Origin: Viscum album
Taxonomy: Eukaryota; Streptophyta; Magnoliopsida; Santalales; Viscaceae
NCBI GenBank assembly: GCA_963277665.1
Contig: OY728122.1
Location: forward strand, 1,982,336,883-1,982,400,882
Length of the DNA stretch: 64,000 nt
Direction: 5' to 3'
The notes under the pieces were generated by a model. It saw only the letters and a program-made list of their open reading frames with translations, searched no databases and had not been told where the DNA came from. Positions 22,002 through 35,600 of this stretch are shown piece by piece. The position numbers were made by a program, and so were the translations under genes. Numbering within the stretch: position 1 is the stretch's first letter; every line of letters begins with the position of its first letter.

Positions 22002-25000
22002 TGTAACATCCTATGTTTTAAGAAAGAATCACTATATTTGATAGTGTACATGATACGTTACATCAAGCTTCAATGGACAACTAAATTTTATTATTTAAAT
22101 GTTACAATTATAACATAGTCGTTGGAATGGATGGAATTAATGCTACTAACTAAATTAAGAAAAAATGGTTTACACATGTTTACAATTAATTTTGTGGTGC
22201 AAAATTATTTATAAATGAATGTAAAATACTTTTTAAATAAAAGGAAATGATTTTTTCTAAAAAACTATTTAAATGAAATTAATTGAGTTTATAATGTAAT
22301 AAAATAACTCATGTTTAGTATTATTAATTAGATATATATTTTATATATTTAACTAAATGTTTAAGATTTATCTTATGTTTTTTATACATTATATAAGAAC
22401 AAATTCAATTTTTCAAATAAAACAACTATTTCTCAAAAAATGAAGTTTTGTCACCATTCAATGGATAACCCATTTTTAATCTTGTTTTTGAAAATTTTAT
22501 ATTATATATTTGACAAAATAAACTTATTATTTTGAATAGGTACAAAAAATATTCATTGGATAATGTTTTGGTATTTTTCTGATGAAATTCATTTTTAATG
22601 AATAGTAAAAAATGCTGCATTTTAAATCAAAACTTGTTTTTCATTTAATTTTTTGTATAGTTATATTTCCATTTAATTTTTTTTTAAGTACAATTATATT
22701 TTTTATCATTTAATCCAACTTAGGTCATTTTAATCAAATTCATGTTGAAAATAGATATAAAAAAATTTCAAAATTTTGAGCATTTCACTTTAAAAAACCT
22801 CTTTTAGTCTTGTCTACATAATTACATTTAAATATATTTTTCTTAAATTTGTGAAATTAATTAGGTAAAATGGTTTCTATATTTTTAATCATAAGATCCA
22901 AAATAGGTTTTTTGTTAAATTTTATTTTTAGTTCTTAAAAATTTTCCATTGTAGGAAAATATTTACCATAATAAAATTCAAATTTTGACAAGGGTTAAAA
23001 TTAAAAGATCAAATCTTATCCTACCTAAAAAAACAACATTAAAAGATTTATTAAGGAGTTTTTGGACCCAAAAAAACCTATATAATATTTATTACAATCC
23101 AAAGTCTTTAAATTTAGTTACACGTCTACATTTTTTTTAATATAAGATAACCAATAAACTAATCACTTGATCCCACTTCTCCTCAATTATAAATACCATA
23201 TCTCCACCTCCCATTATTGAACAAAAAAGACTTTTAACTCCTCAAGTATCTATGAAAACATATCCTCTTAACCCTACCGACATCCAAGTACTTCTGATCT
23301 CACCAGAAGACAAAATCAAAGGTTCTAAAGGGTCTTTCAAAGAGGGGATATTCAAGAGGTAATTTTCTCAATGTACCTCTCTTAATTTCTTTTCCTTCTC
23401 TACTTCCTCTTCACCGACTTCATCGATCAATGCATGATTAACCCAGAATCATGAATATACCTAATTTTTATGTTTCTAATTGAATATCTCATATTCGTTT
23501 TTCCCATCCTCTTATTCGAAGAATGGAATTTGTTGTCCAAGTTATGTCGGTTAATGACCTTCATGAATAATTCTTTTGTTCTTGTTCTATTACCGCCTTA
23601 ATGGATGGTCTTAAAAATATTTTACAGGTTAAATAAAATCCAAATATTTATATTATAACCTATTTTATATTCTTTAAATTACTTATTAAAATAACTTTAG
23701 GATTTCCAAATTATTATTTTATGATAACTTCATTTTAGGACATGTGGACTACTAACTCTTCAAAATAATGTGATTCATCCATGCATCATGTGGAATGTAT
23801 TATGTATTGTATTTGTAAAAATATATGATATAATTACCATATTAATTTTAATGTAATTAAATTATATATGTATACATATTTACAAACATTTCATTTAATT
23901 TGGTTCTTTCGATACAACCTGAAAAATGAAAATATCATCCATGTGTACGTACAACTTATCATCTCCATTAACTATGTTTTTAGTTTGACGTAGAAATAAT
24001 ATTATAAAAACTTATATAATGAAAATATAATATATTTATATCATGTTTTATATTTTTTAGATGATGTACTTATGATCATATGGACTATTGACATCATACC
24101 AAGCTCATTTTCAACCAAAGAATTGTATATCCAGAATGCATCTGACATGATATTAAAAAATTATGTAATTGTTATAACATGGTATAATGATATAAAGGGA
24201 ATAATAAATATAAAAATTTTATGAATTCATTATATATCAACCTGTTATTATTTTTATGGATGGACATGGAACATATGAGATGATTTGAACTTGAGGTAAT
24301 GGATTTTTATAACTCAATTTGTTCATTGGGTTTTACGTCTACATTGTTGAATATTTTTTTCTACCATGATTATGTGTGCAGTCACTTTTTATTGGTTTAT
24401 GATTTATTTACACTTCTATTTGTGTGGATATATTTCTTTTACACATAATCTCCCCATTGATAAATTCTTATGTCATTGATATGAAATTTGTAAGGATTTA
24501 CCTTTCTCACTTTTCACCTCTATGAGATATATGCATTATTCACCACAAATTTATTTTGAGTGGTGTATATATAATGATAGTTGATATTAAATTTCATTAA
24601 TTTATTCATATTCATGGTATTAAATGTTTAATTCGACTATTATTACTTATATTGTTCACACAATTCGACATATTACATGTGGTAAGGGAATTTCATAACC
24701 CAATTTCTATTATTTGGGTAAGATTTATACTCCTTCATTATGTCGTTCAAATGTTATATGTGAAATTAATTTTCAATACCTTATATTTTATTTAAATATT
24801 GAATTTTATTAAATGTTTTTTTGAAAAATAATATTTTTATCTAGATTGTTTTAATTTCCACATAAAATGAAAAAAAATAATTTTTTAAACATATACGGTG
24901 ATAATGACTTATTTATCATAGTAATAATTATTTGATATTTAGATATCTCTATAAGCCTTAATGTTTTCAAACAAAAAATAAATACCATGTTCTATTTTCA

Positions 25001-25823
25001 TGTATTTTGGTATTGAAAATGGTTTTCAAAATTGATTGATTATTTCAATAACTTTGAATAATATCTTGTCATTGCAATGTGGAAATGGTATTTTTCCTTA
25101 ATGCATGATTTATGTATTGTGATTATGTTTTGGTTATTCATAATTTCTTATGTATAAGGGTGGTTTTTTGCTAATCTATGGGTGGTGAGCCTGATATATC
25201 TCTCCAATGAATTAGATGCTAAGATGGGGTTGAACAATACTGTTTCTTATAATAGATTTAAGGAATATAATGTGATGGGTATTCTAAACGTAACCATGAA
25301 GGTTACTCCTTATATAGCTATGAAAGGTACAATGTATGTATGATATGGATGCCACATGTTACCTTTATGATTTATGATTTCTAAGAATATTTTCATGAAT
25401 CTTATGAATTCATAAGGTAATTTAATGTTATTATGTTTTATGGGTTAAAAGTATGATTTCATGGGGTTATAGTATTCATGCACTACTATTTTTATTTCCT
25501 TATTTTATATCTCTTACTGAGCTGTTTTGATCGTACCATGTATTTGAAATTTTTTCCATAGGGTATAAAGACGGGTAAGAGAAAGACAAAAATTAAATAA
25601 GAATGTTTTTAAGATTTTTATCTATGAAAATAATTCATTTTTTATTTTAAAATGTTTTAAATTATGAAAATAATAGATGGCGTGTAGCCTTGTCTACTTT
25701 GTAATATTAAATGTTATGTAATAATTATGGTCTAATTCATTAAAACTCTAAACCTGAAATATTGTTAATGTTAATGATTTAATTAACTCAAGATTATTTA
25801 ATGTTTAGGATCAAGTCCTTATA
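22002..25823 (+). mobile_element. Element A: 3' LTR
   Basis: TGTAACATCC...CCTTATA, 3.8 kb, the more complete copy. It keeps a promoter region (TATA near 23187) missing from the 5' copy. Downstream landmarks match the 5' LTR: AAGGGTCTTTCAAAGAGGGG (23328), a GTGATTCATCCATGCATCA block (about 23770) and paired GGTAA(G/T)GG boxes (24295 and 24681). It shares this layout with the LTR of element C, so A and C are related families. Confidence 0.85.
23186..23196 (+). promoter_or_regulatory. Element A 3' LTR: TATA box
   Basis: CCTCAATTATAAATACC, a good TATA box, followed about 30 bases on by a C-rich stretch likely near the RNA start. The same CCTCAATTATAAATA string recurs in the C LTR at about 29592-29606. 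The 5' LTR of A has lost it. Confidence 0.6.
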
Positions 25824-25828
25824 CTATA
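25824..25828. repeat. Target-site duplication of element A, right copy
   Basis: CTATA, identical to 5118-5122, directly after the 3' LTR. The disrupted Z LTR resumes at the next base. Confidence 0.7.
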
Positions 25829-27697
25829 AATATATAGATAACTACTATATATATATAGTTATATATATTGTATCTACTAATATGGTCAAAGTGCATGCAG
25901 ATGAAAATGACCATATACATGGAATACTAAGTGTCAGATAGATCAGGTCATAACTCTGTCATCTGTTACTAGTCTGAATGAGCCTATAATCTCATGAAAA
26001 AATTATCATTCCATACTTATAAAAAATAGTTGGGGATTCATGATCGTTACTCTATATGGTGGGTGTTCCATCAAGTCAAAACTCAAATAAGGTATGTGGC
26101 TTATCAAGTCCATCATCCAACTAGTATTAGTTTTGTAAGACATCATGCTCAAAACATGATGTAAGGTTTTGTGATTACATCATGTTCAACATAACCCTTA
26201 ACATCATACCACATCTATAACAAGGTGTAATTATATTTATAATAGTCATGGAAAATTAACTCCCAGGAATCTTCTACATCATCTCCATTTATAAAGATAA
26301 ATCATAATAATTAATTGAAAATAATTAGTATAACATAAGTAATGGTGTGATCTATCAACATATTAGGATAAATTTCTCACAATTCATTTTAGAGATGAGA
26401 AAACATCATGAAAAATTATTACTATATAATAATTCCAATTAATTCACTATGACATGGAATATAAATTTATAAGTATAAAGGGGAACTTAGAAGGCACCTT
26501 AATCATGTAGAAATTATCTATAATATTAATTATGAATATAATTTTGCCAAGAACAATAGGGGTACCCTTGGTTCAATATTAAATTCATATTATAAGGTCT
26601 ATTCAATTAACAAACCAAACTGAAAGCTAAATAGGAGTTCCAGGAATTTGGAACAGATAACCACAATGGGAAATTAAACATGTCGCACCCATGGGGTGTC
26701 CATAAATGAGGTATAAAATTTCTAAAATACTAAAAAATATCAATGTAATTTTATCAAGGTACAATGAGCAATTTTATATGAATAACTCAATTAAAATGGG
26801 AAACTCAAAAAAAAATTGGTGTGTAATACAATAGAAAAGCTAAGAAGAATCCAAACTTATGGGTAAAATGATAAAACCACATACTTTAGGGTCATGGGTG
26901 ACTCATCTCTTGATATCAGCCTCAAATTCGGAGTATGTGGGACGAAATATAAGAAATGGTTCAATTTTATAAAACTATGTCAAAACCTATCTCACATAAA
27001 TAGAGAAATGGATCCGTAAATAAACATATATTTTTAACAAGAGACAATGATACCTTACTTAGATGGATCTGATGCTTCTAAAATATATTAATTTGGAGTC
27101 CTGATGTTGTAGTTATCTCAAATCTTTTGTTGATGGAGGGTGAAAACTACATGAGAATAAATAGGAGGCCATCCACTAGAAAAAATAAAGAAGAAGGATA
27201 TATAGTTATAATATTTTCATTAATGGAAAATAGACTTTTCACCATTCAAATAGGGGGATCATAGTTTTGCCATATAGTATGGCCAAACCATGTACGAACC
27301 ATACTACAACCACTACGTTAGGAATTGAAATGCATAGTTATGTCTTGAAGTATTCCCAATTAGGAAAAAACCATATTAAAATACTCTATTAAAACTCTTC
27401 AGTGTCTCATATTTTTTTAATCCAGGAGTCCCACCATTCCATAAAAACCTTACATCTTCTATAATACTCATGTTTCACCCCACACGGATAAAAGTAATCA
27501 AGAGGGATGGGAAGTACAGTTCCTTATAACCATGCAGCAGGTTGATTTTCCTATTTTTTAAAAATCAGGGCTCTGTCCAATCCCCAGACATTACTGGGAC
27601 CTTTCTTAGTCTGTAGTACAAATTTACAAATATCAAAATAGTTTTTTAAATTAAAAAACAAACAAATCATACATTCATGAAAAGGTGGGTCATTATA
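25829..27697 (-). mobile_element. Element Z: 5' LTR, part 2 (after A)
   Basis: This is the continuation of the Z LTR beyond the A insertion. Its right end is placed at CCCATTATA-type sequence: read on the minus strand it starts TATAATGACCCACC, one base from the TGTAATGACCC start common in plant Ty3/gypsy LTRs. Joined to part 1 the LTR is about 2.6 kb. No protein similarity is seen in it. The right edge is an inference because the matching 3' LTR lies outside the window. It contains AT repeats at 25835-25870. Confidence 0.5.
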
Positions 27698-28323
27698 ATG
27701 ATGATATATTCATGAATTATTCAAACCATTTTTTTAAAATAACTAGATATTTAAGGAATGTCTTATCATTCCTTTATCGATCTTATTAAGTGATTAAATA
27801 TTGAAAAAACCAACTCTTAGAGTAAAATAAGAAGTGGAAATTTTTCAATACATATCCAAAGTATGAAATTGTGATTTTGAAATCGAATGAAATAAATTAA
27901 GTATATTTTCCCATGAAAAATCATTAGCATTATGAAAAATATCAATAATTAAAATTCTATCCCATTACCATCAATTATGGTTATATAATTTATCTTTTTC
28001 ACACCAATGTGGTTTATGGTATTTTGGTTGTTGATTTTCACTTGATCATTCACTTTTTTGTGACTATGATCTCTATCACTCCCCATCATTATTTAGACAT
28101 TATGTTTTTCTTCAATTTCCAAAAATACACTTCCCGATATTTTCATCTATTTGTAAACCTAGCATGTCTTATTCCATATAACCTTCACACATACATTTTA
28201 ATCCTTTCAAAATGGTTTTTTATTAACCATTTTAATAATGTGGGTTTCTCGTGATGTTATTTTCAAATGTTAAACACTTATTTATCAATATCATGATTAA
28301 ATTGGAAGGATGGAGTATATTGT
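27698..28323 (+). mobile_element. Element C: 3' end of internal region
   Basis: About 0.6 kb between the inferred right end of the Z LTR and the polypurine tract of C. It is the part of C's interior lying just before its 3' LTR. An 81-codon plus frame (28009-28254) has no motif I recognise and is low-complexity, rich in F, I, H and Y. The rest of C's interior would lie beyond the left window edge, past Z. Confidence 0.45.
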
Positions 28324-28334
28324 AGGGGGTAAAA
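28324..28334 (+). other. Element C: polypurine tract
   Basis: AGGGGGTAAAA immediately before TGTAACACCC. It is the same arrangement as the A polypurine tract and shows that the LTR to its right is a 3' LTR on the plus strand. Confidence 0.75.
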
Positions 28335-29595
28335 TGTAACACCCAAATATTTTGAGAAATATTTTTTTTCCAAATAAATTTTATGATTTTTATATTTTTC
28401 AGTATAGGAAAGTTTGAATTTTTCCTGTACTACATGCAATATTAATTTTATCTTCTTTTACAAGAAACACTATGTTTAAAAAAACACAATACTCTATTAA
28501 AATAATATTATTTATATGATATTTATTTCATAGCCATTTGAATGGTGGGGTATTAGTAGGATTATCAAAATTAAGAAAATATATTCCTTATAAATGTATA
28601 TCAGATGAAGTTATTAGAGAAAAATTAATGAGGAATGAAAATAAAAACCATCATAAAATAAATGAAATCTTTTTCACAAAAAATGATTTTTATGTGAACA
28701 AATGTGTTTTACATAAAAAAATTAACTGAGTTACATTTTTGAAATTATTTTAATTAAAATTTTATATTATATAATAATCATATTTTATTACATTCATTTT
28801 ATGCATTTTTTAAACAATATTTTAGAATAAATCCAATTTTATGCATTAAAACTGTATTTTTTCAAAAAGATATTTTTCCTTATTCTATGCACTTATTTTA
28901 AATTTAATTTTATTACCCTATTATAAAATTTATTTTACAAAATGAAATTCATTTTTGGAATTATAATTTCCAAAATATCTTCAAATTAATTTTTAAATTT
29001 TTTTTGAAATGGTAAATTTTTAATAATTAGTGAAAAATACACTTTTTATTAAAAAATTCCATTTCATTTAATAAATTTTAAAAAAATATGATTTTAAAGG
29101 AATAATTAGTACAAATATATATCTATTAATCAAATTTATCAAATTTTATTAATTTTCATATTGATTTTTTTATAAAAACGTTATTAAACGTTTGAACATT
29201 TTCTCTTGGAAACCCGCTTTCTCATTGTGTCCCCAGAATTAATTATAAATTACATTTTACCAATTATGTAAATGTAATTTTGAAAAATGGATTCAAAATT
29301 TTTAATTAACCATATTTTTATTATTTTATAAGGATAAATTATTTATTTACCAAAATTAATATCAAAATAGTAAAAATTATTTATTATGGTTACGATTAAA
29401 AAGGGGTTACCAGGGGTTAAAATAAAAGGATAAGGGTTAGAAATTTCAAAAAAACATTTTAAACACTAATTTTATGGTCATATTTATATTTTATTTATTA
29501 TAAGTTGTATAATATACCATTTTCTATCCTTTTTCATTGGAAAAACAAGGTTACACCATTTACATTTCAAAATGTATAAGTATGTTGTTCACCTC

Positions 29596-29606
29596 AATTA
29601 TAAATA
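29596..29606 (+). promoter_or_regulatory. Element C LTR: TATA box
   Basis: CCTCAATTATAAATAGCC, almost the same as the A LTR TATA region, followed by a C-rich stretch. The site is conserved between two diverged LTR families. Confidence 0.6.
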
Positions 29607-29939
29607 GCCACCCCTCTTCTATCATATTCACACATAAAAACTCATTTTTTATCCAATAACTACCCAAATCAATACCTTACTTCCCTAATATCATACATGA
29701 ATCCTTAGTTTTGTCATATATACAACATAAGAAACGATTTTGTGAGAACCAAAATAATTTTTCCAATGAAAATATAAAGTCCCAAATAAAGAATTTTATT
29801 TTATTTATTCCTTAAACTCATTAAGTTATTATTAAAATATGGTGATAATATAACCAAAGTATATTCATTATACATATATATTATTATATTAATTAGATAA
29901 CCTAAATCCTTATCCACTTCCACAAAATTGGTTATGAAA

Positions 29940-30360
29940 TCATCATTTGTGTGTATAGAGGTCTACCACCTCATGAACCGATGTTATTCATTTTCATCAC
30001 TACCTCTCAAATATATATATATAATTATAGATTTATTATTTATATAATGTATTTATGATATTATTATTCATCTTGAATAATTATATCACATGTTCCTTAT
30101 TAATTTCCATTTTTTTGGAATATGATATCATCGACCTTGTGTATAAGGGAATGTAGCCTCACGAAGCGATGTGATTCGTTCACACTTTACATTAAAGGTA
30201 ATAAGCATCAGAATAATGAACATAAATGATATATATGAAATAAAAATTATTCTATAATATTAATATATTATTTACCTTACTTTATTTACATCAAAATAAT
30301 TTAATCAACATTACTGTATTTATATGGCATGTAATCGCCATGAATGATGTATTTCATTAT
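29940..30360. repeat. Degenerate tandem repeats of about 190 bp in C LTR
   Basis: Three spaced copies of a block like GTGTATAxGG...CTCA(C/T)GAAxCGATGT(G/T)ATTC, near 29952, 30138 and 30325, separated by AT-rich filler. The A LTRs have comparable blocks near 6527/6720 and 23746/23940, again about 190-195 bases apart. Confidence 0.5.
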
Positions 30361-30584
30361 CTATCTCTAAAATTTATGAATCCCTCTAAATACATGTATA
30401 ATGAATTATTAATAAATTTAAATAATTTTTAAAATTATTAATTTTATATAACATTGATGAATGTATTAGGAACAAAAAAATTTTGTTCATACAAGAAAAA
30501 CAACACAATTAATGCTTGAAAAGTGACTTTAACTTGGAATTGTTAATAAATGGGTAAAAAAGACATAATTAAATCATATATGGC

Positions 30585-30620
30585 AATATATATATATATC
30601 TGTGTGTGTGTGTGTGTGTA
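30585..30620. repeat. (AT)n(TG)n compound microsatellite
   Basis: ATATATATATATATATC followed by about ten TG units, within the C LTR. Confidence 0.9.
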
Positions 30621-32687
30621 TTTTAATAGATTTATATTAAACTTATATTTATTATACATTATGTTCAAATGTTCATGAAGTAAATTGATACTTTTGGTAA
30701 GGGATTTCTGTCTCTAATTATTTTTTGGTGAGACATATATCATATTAAAAACCATTTTCTTTTATATAGTTTATATAAATTACATAAATTTATTTTAGGA
30801 TAATTATAATTATATTTTTTGATATTTTCATATCCATATGAGAATATCACTTTCATGGGGTTACCATTTCAAATGTTACCAATGCGGTAAGGGATTTTCT
30901 GTTGCAAATTTCCCTCTTTGGGAGTGAAGCTATGTTATGCATGTATATTATTCGTTAAGGTGTATACACTATCCACTTAAAATTTTTTGTCATCAATAAC
31001 CTTTTTTAATGGTATTATATTTTTAATTTAATGTTATTATTTCATGAGGATTATGACACAAACATAAAAAAGTTATAGGATTATTATTTTACAATCTCTT
31101 TTTTATCATGATTTTTTTTTTATTTTTCTTAAAATAAGGAAATATTATGATACATCTCCCAAGAAAATAATTAAATTTTATATCATCTAGTTATTTCAAT
31201 ATACTACATGTTTTCCATTAATAATCCTCTCTTTTTAACTAAAGAGTTCAAAATAATGTTTTTATGAAAAAATAATCTTAATTTCTCTCTTCAGTTGAAA
31301 ACGCTTTTGATTATAAAACTATGTTTTCTAAAAATATTTTCAATATTTTTTTAAATAATTGAAATAATTTATTAAATTCATTTTTACCCATGTTTGAATT
31401 TTTCAAAAATAAATTAATGTAATCTTCATGTCATTTTACAACCAATTATCATTGATATTTTACTAAAAATGTGAATGGAATCACTATTTTAACAAGTAAG
31501 TTATGAATGGAATTTCCTCATTCAAGACCATTATTATATTTGAAGATTCAATTATAAAATTTCAAGGTCATTTTCAAAGAAAACTATTCTAATTTTTTTT
31601 TCTATTTTAAAAATATTTTTTTAAATCGAAAATGCTATTTTCATACAAAAATGTTCCATGTGATATTTAAAGATCATTTTCAATATAATATGACATCCTT
31701 TGATGTTATATAATCATTACTGAGAATATTTTCTAGGTATACCATTCTTATTCTTTCACTATATTTTTTATGGTTATGATGTGAATATGTTTATGAATCT
31801 TGATTCTCTTCCATGGGTTATACCATAGTAAAATTCTTATGAAACATGTTCTTCTCAGAGGTCATGCTATGATTAAATGATGAAATGATTATGAAACATA
31901 TAACTTTTCCATAGGCTATGATATGATAATAAATTTTTGAGAACAATTTAATTTCCTTGGTTATTATGAGATGAATGTTTTATCATCTTGTGGAACCAAT
32001 ACGTATGATTTTCATTGTGTGATTTTTGGGAACCATATCTCCCTCTAATACAATGTGTAATGATTTATATCTTATTTGATAACAATGGGAAACAAGTTGA
32101 TGGGCTTGATCCACTATAGGAAATAGGAGAGTCATGATCTACTATGGGAAATAAGTGAATCCTAACCCATAATGGGAAATAGGTGATAATTATTGATGCA
32201 CTATTATCATGGTTCTGGTATCTAACCTTGACATATTAAATGGTTTTATATATTTATAATGGTCCACACTTTTATGACTTTATATTAAATTTCATGATTG
32301 ATTTAGGATTACTTATAAATCTTATTGGACATTTTTTCATAATGATAAGGTTTTATACCATGAATCATGTTTAAGATCAATGATAGGTTAGGTATAAACA
32401 TTGTAAGTTATGTTCACGATGACATACACCTATTATTTTATTTTTATTTTATTGATCAATGATTGATATCTCCTATGTGCACCCTCACTTAGAATATGAG
32501 CTCATCCATTCATACGTTTCCTTCCCCATTTTAAGAATAAATATTTATGTATGGTATTCATAAGAGTAGTACAATGTGGGAAGATTATTATGGTAAATTT
32601 TGAAGATATTTCATTAAATAATAATTTTTTATATTTATATTCTAAAGTCACTATACAATTATGATTCCAAAGTGTGTTTTTGTGTAA

Positions 32688-35600
32688 TGTAATAAATATT
32701 TTGTTTTTTATGATTTCCACTAGGGCGTACCCACCACCACATGTTTTCCACACACTGGGGAATTAAATCTATTGCCCCGCATTCTATCTTTCTAATGGTG
32801 GGTGGAATTCATAACTTTTTCAGAGATGTATTCTCCTTGGTCAAAATGAGATGATGGCTTGTCGGTATTTCCTTCCATGGATTCCTCCAGGGAATTTGTT
32901 TCCTTCTCCATGGTTCCTTATATATTTGACTCATTGTTCATGAAACTCATTCCTTGTGACATTTTTTTGGACACTAGTTAATTATGCTACTTCTGTCAAT
33001 ACATTCCAGAGGGTCCTATCCCGGAAGCAACCATCAATCATTCAAGTAGTCGTGTTGGGAATAACTAAGAATTTCTGGATACTAAAACATTGGAACTAAT
33101 GTATTCTTCCTCATTATAGGTCTTCTCAATGGTGCAGAAACTTGAGGATTCCCTCATCCATCACGGGGTATTTTATTCCATAGGCATGTGTTCAAGTTTT
33201 TCCTTAGTCTACCATGTTTGACATAGGGTATTCCATGAGTTTAACATCTATCTGAGATTGATTATACTGATGAGGATGCTTATGAAGGTTGATAAAATAG
33301 TTATATCCTTAGGAGGGAGAATCTGGTAGGTTTACAAGATTGATGGACAGGAAAGTAAAATAAGGTAGGACCTGAAGTGATGCATCTTGTGAGGAGAAGG
33401 TTTCAAACTGTGAAGGATGATCTGTACACCAGTGAGGGAAGATCTGAGAGGTGAATCTCTATAAGGGGAACGCCATGGTTTACCATTGGTTTGGATAGAA
33501 CCACAAGGAGGCTTCCTATGTAAACTATTTAGAATAATGGGATCAAAATCCATGTAGTTCATGAGGTCATGGTTTGGGACATACCCATGGATAGTGGACC
33601 AATGTAAGATGATCGATCTTGGTTGAATGAGTATCGACTGTGTGGGTCTTATGCATGGATAGCTTCCCTGATGTTGCAAGGATCAATAATTTTATGAATG
33701 GGGCTTATGTTTTGAGACTGACCATGGGGATTATGTAACCCTTATGTGATAAGGGTGAGGTTATGGAGCAGATGGATGGGGCCTATTTATGATTATCTTC
33801 TTTAATGAATGGTGTGATCCCATTGGGATGTGGAAGCCTAGGTAAGAATCAGGATAGATTATGGAGGGTTGGGTGATGTGGATAGAATGAATGAGATGAA
33901 ACCGATTCTAAGATAATATTGTTGGCATTGAACATCATGGATATTTCTTACGTGTCCCATCTATTTTAAAATCAAAGTCTACATAGTTATGATGGGTTGT
34001 GGGGATTACACATGTTTTTCCACCCTATTAAAATGGGAAATTTGGTAGGGGATTATGCATTGTTATCCACCCAGTCAAGATGGAACATGTGGTTGAGGAT
34101 TATGCACGATTATCCTCCCAATAAATATGGGACATTTGGTTGGACTTACTCATGGTAAGCCACCTGATGAACCTGAAGAGGATTTGAACCGCTGAGTGGG
34201 CATGATCCTCTTGAGATATAATATATCAAATAAAAGACCGGGATAGTAATGGATGATGGTGGACACTGAGATCTAGGAGGTTCATCCCAAGGATTAGGGC
34301 ACCATAGCTTACCATTGTTTGGGATTGAACCTCATGGAGGCTTCCTAAGTACCATGTTTAGAATAGAGGGATCAATACCCACATAGTTTGACAAGTTATG
34401 GATTGGAGAAAACACATGTATTAGAGACCATGAAGGTTGAAAATGGGTCTTTAATTTTGGTGGATGCAAAAAATAAAGGTTTTGTAGTCACTACTAGCCT
34501 CTAATCCCACATGATTCATGCACGGTGTGAGAAACAAGAGGAATTAATAGAGTAGATAGTTGTGTTGTGAAATATGGGTCAGTGAGGAATGATGTGCATA
34601 TTACACATGGATAATGTTCCATGGATATAGATATTGGGAAAAGGAGGAGCAAGGGTTCTACCTCTTATAAAAATGTCAAGGGTCTTGCATCAGGATAGTT
34701 TCCCTTCCACACGGGTGGATTCCATTCCATATGAGGATGACCTCATTCCATGTCGGGAAGATATCACTCCCATGGAGATGAGTGTGCGTGGAAAATGACC
34801 AAGGTATGGGACCCCATGCACATTGTATGTGGTGAGAAAACAATTTAATGTCATGTACTGAGGATGATGATGTCTCTCAATTTGACGTCATGCTGCTCAG
34901 ATGGGGGGACTCACTTCTCGCCCCATGGACATACATAACTAGTTCCCTTTTACCCATAGTGAAGGGATGACACCAGCAATAATGAGAAATAATGGTGTAG
35001 AGGAGTGGTTAGTTGTGGGTTTCACAATAGCGTCACTATGAAAATCAAAAATATTTTTTAGCGTACATATAAAGAGAAGAATTATATATAGCAATGCAAC
35101 ATGATACACCAAATGAGGTACTAGGAAACCATTACACACAAGCATGGAGTGACATACAAAGGGGGTGCACACAAGATGTGGGTGTTGTGTGAAATAGGGG
35201 CTCAAACATGATTCTTTGTGGTAAAGAAAACCCACGGAGCCTATAGGAAGGGGTGCATTAAATATTGGATGCTTGCGTACACAATCAAGGGGTCAGAGCG
35301 AAAGATGTAATTCATAGGGGGTATATTTCACATGCAATAATAATATTCTATGCACAATTTTCTTTGGAAAAAAGAAATGGGAAAGGTTCAAGCCCTTTTC
35401 GGACCACCAGAAGGTGGACCCATGTGGGACCTATCACGCATGATATTGTACCTTGATGTCATGACTTTTGTGTGGTCATTGAAGGGGGTTTATTCTATGC
35501 ATGGGATGGATGATTTGACTTCAGAAGTGTGACCTTGAAAAGGGTGGGGTGCCCTTCTATTTACAGGATAAAATTTCAGAAAGAGTGTAGAACATGGATG

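Larger units (their letters stand above)
5123..25823 (+). mobile_element. Element A: LTR retrotransposon (Ty3/gypsy, Del/Tekay-like), holding B
   Basis: Two long homologous terminal repeats (5123-8607 and 22002-25823), a PBS-like site after the left one, a polypurine tract before the right one and a CTATA duplication define A. Removing nested B (9747-20767 plus its 5-base duplication) leaves only about 2.4 kb of internal sequence, too short for gag-pol; only a pol tail is recognised. In the stretch aligned by eye after the start (about 5150-5275 against 22040-22165) roughly one base in six differs, so the insertion is old. It is either a deletion derivative or a non-autonomous element. Confidence 0.8.
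28335..32687 (+). mobile_element. Element C: 3' LTR, cut near its end by D
   Basis: It starts TGTAACACCC. Its order of landmarks parallels the A LTR: GTGAAAAATAC (29031), TATA box (29598), tandem GATGTGATTC-type blocks (29940-30360), paired GGTAAGGG boxes (30696, 30886) and a CTCACTTAGAATATGAGCTC block (32484) comparable to 25515-25530 in A. In A that last block lies about 300 bases before the end, so C's LTR is probably missing its last 100 bases or so, displaced beyond D. No coding signal is present. Confidence 0.7.

Noticed and set aside
33332..33679. 115-codon minus-strand frame in the left LTR of D
   Set aside because: The right LTR counterpart (about 62160-62520) has a different, shorter frame (94 codons at 62150-62434) with no shared protein. 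No motif.
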